From DAXETY01 sp051155755 (GTDB taxonomy: Bacteria > Desulfobacterota > Desulfobacteria > Desulfobacterales > SG8-13), in contig DAXETY010000030.1 in assembly GCA_051155755.1 (NCBI GenBank), positions 28,557-92,556 of the forward strand: a stretch of DNA of 64,000 bases, in the 5' to 3' direction. A program made the position numbers and the translations under genes. Shown here piece after piece: positions 44,993-52,211 of the stretch (the stretch's first letter is position 1; each line of letters opens with the position of its first letter). The notes below the pieces were generated by a model, which was not told the origin of the DNA, did no database searches, and worked only from the letters and a program-made list of their open reading frames with translations.

Positions 44993-45179
44993 CTAGGGCC
45001 CATCCACGGAGTGATTGTGGCACTGTTAAGTGTCCAATTCAGAAATGAGCAATTTTTGCGTTGAGCAAGGCCGCACAAGGGTTTTCGCCGAGGCGCACAT
45101 GGAGTACGCCGCAGGCGAGAAACCCGCGGAGAACACAGCTCAGCGGAAAAAGAGCCATTTCTGGATGGGCACTAGCTAC
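44990..45179. repeat. MITE-like element, copy 1
   Basis: About 190 bp bounded by TAGCTAGGGCCCATCC and, inverted, GGATGGGCACTAGCTA (14 of 16 matches). An inner inverted pair CAGAAATG / CATTTCTG and a body starting GAGCAAGGCCGCACAAGG are shared with the copy at 55415. No ORF is inside. Its right end supplies the TAG stop of the KAS III gene. Confidence 0.75.
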
Positions 45180-46234
45180 GGTACCCGATAAATCATGGAG
45201 TTGATGTTCATTCCGGCACCGACCGAAGCGAAAACGAGGATATCGCCGCTGTGCAGTGAATGGTCCTGCAGCTCGCCCCGATGGATCAGATCGAACAGGG
45301 TGGGCAGCGTCGCCACGGAGCTGTTGCCGGTCCAGGAGATGATCATGGGCATGATGCCGGCGGGGATTTCTTCGACGCCGTAAAGTCGAAACAGGCCTTT
45401 GAGAATGGCTTCGTCCATTTTCTTGTTGGCTTGATGAATCAACACCTTTTTCACCTGGTGTAAACCGATCCCGGATTTTTCCAGGTTCTGCCTCACCACT
45501 TCCGGCACGGTTTTCACGGCATACCGGTAGATGTCGTGGCCCTGCATTTTGAGAAAAAGGTCGCCATTGCCGCTGTGGTTGTAGGATTTGTCCAGCCGCA
45601 GCAGATAGGCGTGGTCGTGCGTATCGGATCGAGTCACGTGAGAAAGAATGCCGGCGTCCTGTTCGGTGGCTTCCAGCAGCGTGGCTCCGGCACCATCGGC
45701 GTAAATCATGCTGTCGACGTCGTGGGGGTCCGACACGCGCGAAAGGATTTCCGCCCCGATCACCAGGATGCGCCGGGCATCGCCGGACCGGATGAAATAA
45801 TCGGCCATGATCATACCCTGGAGCCATCCCGGGCATCCAAAGGGAACATCCAGTGCGATGGTATACGGATTGCGAATGCGCAGCTTGTGCTTTACCCGGG
45901 CGGCCACCGTCGGCACCATGTCCAGACGCGATCTGTCACCGTGAACATCACCGAGGTTCTGGGCCACCAGGATGTAGTCCAGAGTTTCGCGGTCCACGCC
46001 TTCGAGTGCCGCTTCGGCGGACCGATAGGCGATTTCCGAAGTGGTGAGATCGTCGGTGACATACCGTCGTTCCCGGATACCGGTAATTTCATATAGTTTT
46101 TTGATGATTTCCGGATTGGGACGCTCGAGTCTTCGGCCGTCGATACCGTAAAATTCGTGCTCGAGAAAGTCGGTGTTCGGAACGGCCTTGGAAGGGATAT
46201 AACTCCCACTGGCGGTGATGATCGATCGGGTCAT
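45176..46234 (-). CDS. 3-oxoacyl-ACP synthase III (FabH/OleA-like)
   Basis: About 352 residues. The active-site Cys is in DVPFGCPGWLQG near residue 117, the His in LIHQANKKMDEA, and the Asn in SWTGNSSVATLP, a complete C-H-N triad. The start MTRSIITASGSYIP at 46234 matches FabH N-termini; the frame continues upstream with a Met at 46285. It could start fatty-acid synthesis with an unusual primer or, given the CFA relatives nearby and ole genes elsewhere, make a specialised acyl product. The stop codon lies in the end of a MITE-like repeat. Confidence 0.88.
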   Translation of the reverse strand: MTRSIITASGSYIPSKAVPNTDFLEHEFYGIDGRRLERPNPEIIKKLYEITGIRERRYVTDDLTTSEIAYRSAEAALEGVDRETLDYILVAQNLGDVHGDRSRLDMVPTVAARVKHKLRIRNPYTIALDVPFGCPGWLQGMIMADYFIRSGDARRILVIGAEILSRVSDPHDVDSMIYADGAGATLLEATEQDAGILSHVTRSDTHDHAYLLRLDKSYNHSGNGDLFLKMQGHDIYRYAVKTVPEVVRQNLEKSGIGLHQVKKVLIHQANKKMDEAILKGLFRLYGVEEIPAGIMPMIISWTGNSSVATLPTLFDLIHRGELQDHSLHSGDILVFASVGAGMNINSMIYRVP

Positions 46235-46420
46235 GCGGTAAGCTATATAATTCGTTCGGTATTTTTTTATTGAGTCTGTTATCATATCGCAACCGAACCG
46301 GATTCTCAAGCACTTTCAAACCCATCGTTTCGGAAGCGCACACGCGAATCGGTCGGCGCGCATGACGACCACCCACGGCGCCATGACCGCTGGCCGGGTG
46401 ATCGGAACGGCAAAAACAAC

Positions 46421-47713
46421 TCAGGCAAGCGGCGGAAGGATCGGCTGTTCTCGGCTCATCGGCTTGGCAAATATCATCTGCACGTCTCCGATGTAGCGTT
46501 CGGTAAAGCCAGCCTCGCAGTAACAGAGGTAAAACTCCCACATGCGGATGAACATATCGGGAAAACCCATCTCTTTGACCCGCTCGATGTTGTTGAAAAA
46601 CCGCCGGCGCCATTCCCGCAGCGTCCGGGCATAATGAGGGGTGATATCTTCCAGGTGAAACAGGCGCAGGTCGGTCCGGCGGGACGCAGCCCGGTTCATG
46701 GCGGTGATGGATGGGATGCAGCTGCCCGGGAATATGTAACGCTTGATGAAATCGACGTCGTGTTTATGGCGGTCGAAGACATGGTCTCCCATCGTGATGG
46801 CCTGCAGCGCCATCAATCCGTCTTCTTTCAGCAAGCGGCTGCATGCGGCAAAAAACGTCTCCAGGTACTGATGCCCGACGGCTTCGATCATTTCGATCGA
46901 AACCAGGCGATCGAACCGGCCGGTCAGGTTGCGGTAATCCTCTTTGACAACCTCCACCCGCTCTGAAAGGCCCGCATCTCGAATTCGCCGACGGGCCATT
47001 TCGTATTGTTGTTCGGAAATGGTCGTCGTCGTTACCCGGCAGCCGTATCGGTCGGCAGCGTGCATCGCAAAGCCGCCCCACCCGCTTCCGATCTCCACCA
47101 CGTGATGCTCCGGCCGCAAGCGCAGCTTGCGGCAGATGCGCTCGTATTTGGCGCTGGAGGCTTCGGCCAGGGAACTGTCATCCCGCTCGAATATACCGCA
47201 GGAATATGTCCAGGTGTCGTCGAGAAACAGCGCGTAAAAATCATTGCCCAGATCGTAGTGCGCAACGATATTCTTGCGACTGCCCCGCTGGGTATTGCGT
47301 CGCAGAATATGAGACAATCGATGAATGGGTGCGGTCAGTCGGCTCCAGCCTCGATCCATGTCCTCCATCACCATCCGGTTGCGTAAAACGATTCGGATGA
47401 CATCCGTGAGGCAGTCGGTGGACCACCACCCGCGCATGTACGTCTCACCGGCCCCGACGCTGCCGCCGAGCAGAATGCCGCGAAAAAATCCCGGGTGATG
47501 CACCCGGATGGTGGCTTCCAGCGGAAACTGGGGATTGAGGCGTCCGTAGGTTCGGCTTTCGGCGCCCTCCTCCAGATGCAGCATGCCCTGCTCCATGCGG
47601 GAAAGCAGCCGCAGCACCATGCTGCGGGCCTTGCGGTCCATGATGCCCCCGGTGCCGGCCGGGGCGGATTTCTCCGTCGGTATGATGGAAGCAGCGGAGC
47701 GTAACAATGACAT
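46421..47713 (-). CDS. cfa: Cyclopropane-fatty-acyl-phospholipid synthase
   Basis: 430 residues, full CFA length. The N-terminal lipid-binding region (GSVGAGETYMRGWWSTDCL) is followed by NIVAHYDLGNDFYALFLDDTWTYSCGIF, SAM motif VVEIGSGWGGFAMHAA, and the conserved IEMIEAVGHQYLETFF with the catalytic Glu. It methylenates cis double bonds of membrane phospholipids with SAM. It is on the opposite strand from the shorter homologue at 43811 and may share control with the KAS III gene downstream. Confidence 0.9.
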   Translation of the reverse strand: MSLLRSAASIIPTEKSAPAGTGGIMDRKARSMVLRLLSRMEQGMLHLEEGAESRTYGRLNPQFPLEATIRVHHPGFFRGILLGGSVGAGETYMRGWWSTDCLTDVIRIVLRNRMVMEDMDRGWSRLTAPIHRLSHILRRNTQRGSRKNIVAHYDLGNDFYALFLDDTWTYSCGIFERDDSSLAEASSAKYERICRKLRLRPEHHVVEIGSGWGGFAMHAADRYGCRVTTTTISEQQYEMARRRIRDAGLSERVEVVKEDYRNLTGRFDRLVSIEMIEAVGHQYLETFFAACSRLLKEDGLMALQAITMGDHVFDRHKHDVDFIKRYIFPGSCIPSITAMNRAASRRTDLRLFHLEDITPHYARTLREWRRRFFNNIERVKEMGFPDMFIRMWEFYLCYCEAGFTERYIGDVQMIFAKPMSREQPILPPLA

Positions 47714-47913
47714 AAAGTCCGGTTTCCTTTCCCGTTTGTCGTCGTGGAACCAATCGGCGGTGCCGCCTTCGATATAGAGGTTTAAAATAATACTTCAGGC
47801 TGGCGGAAGCAACCGTATTGCGCTGATCCTGCCGCACCGGCGGCAATCTTTCGACCCGGATTGCAGCCCGCCGGCCGGTTCCGGGCAGGCCGGCCCCGCA
47901 TCGGAATGGGCCG

Positions 47914-48492
47914 TCATTTAAAGGCCTTGTGGCAGTCTTTTTTCAAACGATCCAGTTCGGCATAGGCGGCTTTGAAGTCATCCAGGATTTCAGAAGCATA
48001 GGCTTCCGACAGCCGGCGGCAGCCGGCACGATAAGCCGGATAGCATGCCTCGCCAAAACGCTCTCCGGAAAATCGCATCATCTGATCGGAGTCGGTCAGA
48101 AACTCCCTCAGCACCTGCGGCTCCGGCAGTTGTTGTGCAGCCAGGCTTTCTTCGATCGCCGTAAAGGCGCTCTTTATCCGCTTCTTCAGTTTTTTGTATT
48201 CGTTTTTTGATTCGTCGGTGCCGGCGGCGGCTTGCGAAGGGACCCGTTTTCCGGTGAGATCCGATTTCTCCAGGCCGGCGGAAGACTCGGCTTTGATTTT
48301 GATTTTCAGCTCCCAGCGGCCTTTCCGGGCTTTGCCCTTCACTTCCATTTTGGCGATCGGCTCCGGAAGCGTCCTCAGCTCGGACGGCAGTCGGGCCGTT
48401 TTGCCGTCCAGGGCGTCGGCCAGATGTCGCAGGTATTGTGCCACTGCGGCAGGCGGCATGAACTGTTTAATTTTTCTTTCCGAAGCTTTCAC
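47914..48492 (-). CDS. XXXCH-domain (GAK-system) protein with amphi-Trp-like N-terminus
   Basis: 192 residues. The N-terminal third (FMPPAAVAQYLRHLADALDG, then RKGRWELKIKI) resembles amphi-Trp domains. The C-terminus ends ELDRLKKDCHKAFK, matching the XXXCH motif of a GAK-system protein family typical of sulfate-reducing deltaproteobacteria. GTG 48492 is chosen as start because GGAGG lies about 8 nt upstream; an in-frame ATG at 48528 is an alternative. Neither the ATP-grasp nor CofD-like partners are in the window. Confidence 0.78.
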   Translation of the reverse strand: MKASERKIKQFMPPAAVAQYLRHLADALDGKTARLPSELRTLPEPIAKMEVKGKARKGRWELKIKIKAESSAGLEKSDLTGKRVPSQAAAGTDESKNEYKKLKKRIKSAFTAIEESLAAQQLPEPQVLREFLTDSDQMMRFSGERFGEACYPAYRAGCRRLSEAYASEILDDFKAAYAELDRLKKDCHKAFK

Positions 48493-48558
48493 GATCCCAA
48501 CCTCCATTCGCCCGTCGGACAGCAACACCGGAGGCGGCCGGACTCGATATCGTTCATT

Positions 48559-49392
48559 CTAAGCAGTTTGGTCACTCTCAAAAGGCCAAAGACGCTGGAG
48601 CCAGGTGATCACTTGCTGCAGGATCGAGGGCTTTTCGGCCTGCCGGACCCCCCGCACGTTCTCGCTCAGCCGCTGCGCCCGCGCATCCGGGGCCGGATGG
48701 CTGGACCAGAAGGAATGATCGCCCCCCTGGGCGGCCAGTTTCTCCAGCGCGGAAACCGCCGGTTTGCGGCCGTACCCTTCCCGCTCCATAAACGCAACGC
48801 CGAAGTCGTCGGCCTCGCGCTCTTCCTGCTGGGAAAACTGGGCGTTGAGCAGGCTTTCGGCCAGCGCGCCCAGCACGGAGCCGGCGACGGCCCCGGCAGC
48901 GTTCTGCTGAGAGGCGATGGCCTTGCGAACCGCACTGGAGGCATATGCCAATCGGATTTTATTTTGGATGTGCCCCTCCACGACGTGCCCCATTTCGTGC
49001 CCGACGACGAACAACAGCTCCCGGTCGTCCATCAGGTCCATCAGTCCGCTGTAAATCCGGATGGTGCCGTCGGCCATGGCGAACGCGTTGACCGTTGGCG
49101 AAAGATAGACCTTGAAGTCGAACTGGTGGCCGCCGGAATTGCGGTATGGACCGGCCAGCCTTTCCAGGCGCCGGGCATACGGATGGCCGGCTGGCGCCAC
49201 CCGGTGTTTGCGGTCGGAAAGTTTGGCAATTTCTTCGGCCACGCGTTTCACCTGTTCTTCGTCCAGGGTCAGCGCCCGGACCGCATCGACGCCGGCCCGG
49301 GCGGCCATGCCGACGTCCGTATCCTCGCAACCGACCCCCAGAAGGCTTATCATCAGAATCAAAATCAAACCGGTGGTTCTCATGCGTTTCAT
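48559..49392 (-). CDS. M48-family metalloprotease lipoprotein
   Basis: 277 residues. The N-terminus MRTTGLILILMISLLGVGC is a lipoprotein signal with a lipobox Cys. The protease domain has ELLFVVGHEMGHVVEGH (HExxH-type zinc motif) and a third ligand in EEREADDFGVAFM. The segment HPAPDARAQRL is the typical C-terminal motif. It probably acts on envelope proteins in the periplasm, like BepA or LoiP. The 5' neighbour is divergent. Confidence 0.88.
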   Translation of the reverse strand: MKRMRTTGLILILMISLLGVGCEDTDVGMAARAGVDAVRALTLDEEQVKRVAEEIAKLSDRKHRVAPAGHPYARRLERLAGPYRNSGGHQFDFKVYLSPTVNAFAMADGTIRIYSGLMDLMDDRELLFVVGHEMGHVVEGHIQNKIRLAYASSAVRKAIASQQNAAGAVAGSVLGALAESLLNAQFSQQEEREADDFGVAFMEREGYGRKPAVSALEKLAAQGGDHSFWSSHPAPDARAQRLSENVRGVRQAEKPSILQQVITWLQRLWPFESDQTA

Positions 49393-49756
49393 CCGAAAAA
49401 GTCGTTCGTCATCTCCACGGCGCGGCCCGCCGTCCGGCAGTTTGCTAAGATAATACCGGGACCTCGATTTTCCAAATGATTTGCCGATCCACTGCCGGCC
49501 TGCCGAACGGATGCCGCTGCTTTTTCCGAAAAGCACACTCCTGGCTGCACACTCCCGAATTGACTGCCACGGGTTATTCCTTATCGGTAAAACCTCTCCG
49601 AGTCCTCCACCAAAGGTGGATGTTTTAGAATGATTATAATTATCAATGCTTTTTAAAGGACTTATCGATTTATCCGTCTGCAGTGTGCAAGGTTTGCCGG
49701 TTCGAGTCGACTGATTGGCCGAGGGATCGCATCGAATGACGAACCAAGGAGCTGCC
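49393..49756. other. Divergent promoter region of M48 and DUF3179 genes
   Basis: 364 bp, GC-rich near the protease and AT-rich at 49610-49680. It holds a Fur-like palindrome at 49629-49648. No gene is seen. Confidence 0.5.
49629..49648. promoter_or_regulatory. Possible Fur-type operator
   Basis: AATGATTATAATTATCAATG matches the Fur-box pattern of inverted GATAAT units (TGATTAT / ATTATCA). It is about 110 bp before the DUF3179 start. It is a single AT-rich site, so the call is tentative. Confidence 0.4.
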
Positions 49757-50398
49757 ATGAAAAATCGCACGAAAATCATTGGAACCGTCGCGATCATCGC
49801 TCTGGTAGGCATCGTACTGGCGGTGCAAAGCCCGGCGGATGTCATCCGGCAAGACAACCGCGTGTTCATCGTGGACCGCACCGGCGAGCGCTGGGACGTC
49901 ACCCAGGCCGCCTCGATCGGTTTCGACCCCCACGGCTTTCAGTTCGGAATCGGCCGCAACGCCATCCGGCCCCTGGACGAATCCCACCTGCAGGACAACC
50001 CCGTCGTCCTGGATCCCGGCGAGCCGGTCATCGGCGTGGAAAACGCCAGCGAAGCGCACGCCTATGTGATCCGCAAACTCACGCGCCATGAAATCGCCAA
50101 CACCTGCATCGGAGACCAACCCATCGCGGCAGCCTACTGACCGCTGGTGGATTTAGCCGCTGTGTACAGCCGGCAAATCGACGGTCGGATGCTGACACTG
50201 GCCCCCTCGGGCTGGACCTACAAGAGCACCTTCGTGCTTTACGACAAGGAAACTGAAACGCTCTGGTATCCCTATGAAGAAGGCCTTATGGGGATTCAGG
50301 GCCGCTATTTCCAACGGTGGCTGCCGGAAATCGAATCGGAAACCACCCAGTGGAAATCGTGGACGCAGCAGCATCCGCATACCGAGGTGCTGCGCTGA
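49757..50398 (+). CDS. DUF3179-family membrane-anchored selenoprotein (UGA at 50138 read as Sec128)
   Basis: 213 residues in one frame if TGA 50138-50140 is Sec. An N-terminal membrane anchor (TIIGTVAIIALVGIVLAV-like) is followed by the DUF3179 domain: DPGEPVIGVENASEAHAYVIRKL, HEIANTCIGDQPIAAAY-UGA-PLVDLAAVYSRQIDGRMLT, then ETETLWYPYEEGLMG and the C-terminal TQQHPHTEVL. In the family pattern this site is the first Cys of a YCPLC motif; here the second Cys is replaced. AAGGAG lies 5 nt before the ATG. A hairpin with loop TGTA follows the UGA. The family function is unknown; an outside-facing redox or metal role is inference. Confidence 0.78.
50156..50174 (+). promoter_or_regulatory. Candidate SECIS hairpin (DUF3179 selenoprotein)
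   Basis: GCCGCTGTGTACAGCCGGC forms a 7-bp stem with one bulged C and tetraloop TGTA, loop 23-26 nt after the UGA. The loop equals that of the OsmC candidate. Confidence 0.6.
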
Positions 50399-50666
50399 AC
50401 ATGGGATAACAAGACGCTCTCAGCCAATTTAGCTGTTCGGCTCGCGGGACGACGACAACTTCTTAGCGCGCAGCATCGCCATGATGCGGCAGGGCTGCGG
50501 TGGCCATACGTTCGGATCGGATAAGGCCGTCGCCGCTGCGCGCCGCGAGGTGTAGATCGGGGGCTTTTACAAAGAAGATTCGGCAGCCGATTATTAAGCC
50601 TGGAAACATCTCACATTTTCGGCGGTTGGACCCAAGCTGATCATCGGTTCGCGTGCGCTTTTTCGA
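50399..50666. pseudogene. Possible gene remnant, unrecognised
   Basis: Between the DUF3179 and OsmC genes. A short plus-strand frame with coding-like composition (about 50421-50553: SRDDDNFLARSIAMMRQGCG) is bounded by in-frame stops and has no start. It may be a decayed gene; the family was not recognised and it could be chance. Confidence 0.3.
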
Positions 50667-51095
50667 TCAGATCTCGTTTGTCCGAATCTTAATCTCCGAA
50701 GAAAGCGTACGGTGGACCGGGCAGCGGGCAGCAATTTCCAAGAGCCGCTTGCGCTGATCTTCATCCAGATCGCCTTCCAGGTGGATCTCGCTTTGGATCT
50801 CGTCGAGCATTCCCTTCTTGGTCTCGCAATCCTGACAGTCTTTGGAATGGATTCGATTGTGGCTCAGTTTTACCTCGACACCCTGCAGGTTCCATCCTTT
50901 CCGCTCCGCATACATGCGGAGAGTGATCGAGGTTCAGGATCCGAGGGCGCCCAGCAGATAGGCATAGGGCCCGGGTCCGCGGCCGGAACCGCCGACGGAT
51001 TCGGGTTCGTCCGCGAAGAGTTCGTGCTTTCCGGATTCAACCACCTGGGCAAAGCGTTCTTCCGGAACCGAGCGTACTCGTACAACGGAAGCCAT
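50667..51095 (-). CDS. OsmC-family selenoprotein (UGA at 50936-50934 read as Sec54)
   Basis: 142 residues in one frame if the UGA is Sec. The sequence GPGPYAYLLGALGS-UGA-TSITLRMYAERKGW matches the OsmC motif in which the peroxidatic Cys follows GAC/GSC. The second conserved Cys is in AARCPVHRTL. ATG 51095 has AGGAGG 7 nt upstream. OsmC proteins reduce organic hydroperoxides with lipoyl or thiol partners; Sec would be expected to raise reactivity. A near-perfect 7-bp hairpin follows the UGA. Extra Cys pair KDCQDCET is unusual and may serve as reductant. Confidence 0.88.
50904..50921 (-). promoter_or_regulatory. Candidate SECIS hairpin (OsmC selenoprotein)
   Basis: CTCCGCATGTATGCGGAG: perfect 7-bp stem with tetraloop TGTA, loop 20-23 nt after the UGA. 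The stem is inside the coding sequence, as expected for bacterial SECIS. Confidence 0.75.
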
Positions 51096-51202
51096 GCGAT
51101 CCTCCTTTTTCCTTTCATCAACATGCAATCACCGGGGAATTCTATACCAAAAGACCGGACTCAGGGAAACACCCCATTCAGTCCGATCGTAAACAGCTGT
51201 GA

Positions 51203-51330
51203 GTCAGCTACCACCCTTAAAGCGGGTGGCTTGGATTTTCGGCCATAGGCCGTTTCGACTTCCGCCCGCCTGGCGGGCGGTATGGCTTTTCATCGAAAAG
51301 CCCGGAGCACAGCTGTGCTCCGGGGTCGAT
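51203..51330. repeat. Hairpin repeat family, copy E (five hairpins)
   Basis: Five successive palindromes: ACCACCCTTAAAGCGGGTGG, CGGCCATAGGCCG, CCGCCCGCCTGGCGGGCGG, GGCTTTTCATCGAAAAGCC and CGGAGCACAGCTGTGCTCCG. The first is shared with copy B; the last has the same AGCACnnTTGTGCT-like plan. It lies just after the stop codon of the small selenoprotein gene and may end its transcript. Confidence 0.75.
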
Positions 51331-51343
51331 CTTCCTGCGGCAA

Positions 51344-51526
51344 TCACGTTTTTTGTTTTGCCAGCAGTTCGCGGCTGTTTTCCTTGGTGACTTCCGGGCT
51401 CATATCAAACGCTTCGCCGACGGCGGCAAAGGTCTTGTCGGTGATGGCCTTGCCATCGGGATCGACAGCCGCGTGGCCTTTGCCATGGTCGTCTTTCGGT
51501 TCTCCACATCCGCAGTTGTATCACAT
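51344..51526 (-). CDS. 60-residue selenoprotein candidate starting Met-Sec-Tyr-Asn-Cys-Gly-Cys-Gly
   Basis: ATG at 51526 is preceded by GAGGAGG (8 nt) but the next codon is TGA. Read as Sec, the frame continues for 58 more codons: M-U-YNCGCGEPKDDHGKGH at the start, ending ENSRELLAKQKT. The U-x-x-C-x-C cluster at the extreme N-terminus resembles small MCxNCGCG proteins seen in anaerobes. The rest is hydrophilic and helical. It is coded 61 bp downstream of hsp20 on the same strand. The alternative is a chance frame, but the strong ribosome-binding site argues against it. Function unknown; metal or redox role is plausible. Confidence 0.68.
51497..51512 (-). promoter_or_regulatory. Weak SECIS-like hairpin (small selenoprotein)
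   Basis: CGGATGTGGAGAACCG: 3 bp, one mismatch, 1 bp around loop GTGGAG, 14-19 nt after the UGA. Weaker than the other candidates. Confidence 0.35.
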
Positions 51527-51587
51527 ATCTGATGCCTCCTCGTGCAGTTCGGTTTCCGGTTTGGCAAATTCCCAAAGGCGATTCGCC

Positions 51588-52022
51588 TCAGGATTTGATC
51601 TCGATTTTCCGGCTCCGGGCGGTCTCGGCTTTCGGCAGCTTCAGGTTCAAAACGCCGTTTTTGAAATTGGCTTCGGCGTTCTCGGCTTTGACCTCAGAGG
51701 GCAGCCGGACGGTGCGCTGAAAAGAACCGTAATAGCGCTCGCGGGCATGGTAGCTTTTTTCCTCGGTTTCCCGCTCCTCTTTCTTTTCGCCCCTGATGGT
51801 CAGCAAATATCCGGAAATGTTGACATCGATGTCATCGGACTCCAGTCCCAGCAGTTCGGCTTTCACCTGGATGTCGCCGTCGGTCTCGCTGAGATCGATC
51901 GACGGCATCCAGGCCGTAGAGACGGTTTCGGAAGGCGCGCCGAAAAAGCGGCTCCAGAGATCGTCCATTTCTCTGCGCAGACGGGACAGTTCGCCGGTGG
52001 GTCTCCAGGGTGTCAGATCCAT
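51588..52022 (-). CDS. Small heat-shock protein Hsp20/IbpA family
   Basis: 144 residues, alpha-crystallin domain over about 38-140. MPSIDLSETDGDIQVKAELLGLESDDIDV and the C-terminal NGVLNLKLPKAE (A-x-x-x-n-G-v-L motif) are typical. ATG 52022 is preferred because GGAGG lies 7 nt upstream; the ATG at 52028 is too close. It holds unfolded proteins in an ATP-independent way. A sigma32-like promoter lies about 90 bp upstream. Confidence 0.92.
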   Translation of the reverse strand: MDLTPWRPTGELSRLRREMDDLWSRFFGAPSETVSTAWMPSIDLSETDGDIQVKAELLGLESDDIDVNISGYLLTIRGEKKEERETEEKSYHARERYYGSFQRTVRLPSEVKAENAEANFKNGVLNLKLPKAETARSRKIEIKS

Positions 52023-52111
52023 TTTCATTCCTCCTTTGCATGCGTTGTTTAAATCATAGGCAAACGTTTTGGCCGATATTCACTCGAATGATAAAAATGC
52101 GCAGGTCTCGG

Positions 52112-52146
52112 TAAATGGGGGCAACCCTGTATTCCCCTTTCAGGGT
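52112..52146 (-). promoter_or_regulatory. Sigma32-like heat-shock promoter for hsp20
   Basis: On the minus strand CCCTGAAA is followed after about 16-17 nt by CCCCATTTA, close to the CTTGAAA / CCCCATnTA heat-shock consensus. It lies 90 bp before the start codon. Confidence 0.55.
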
Positions 52147-52211
52147 TTGAAAAATGCGGATGGGGTGGGAAGGAAACCATTTTTTTCCAACACCAACGGG
52201 AACCTCCCGGA

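Noticed and set aside
50667..51128. OsmC and DUF3179 as pseudogenes broken by nonsense mutations
   Set aside because: The stop is TGA in every case, sits at the catalytic or motif Cys, has a hairpin downstream, and no other damage is present in either frame.
51203..51330. CRISPR-like or tandem repeat array
   Set aside because: The successive palindromes differ in sequence and length and have no regular spacers.
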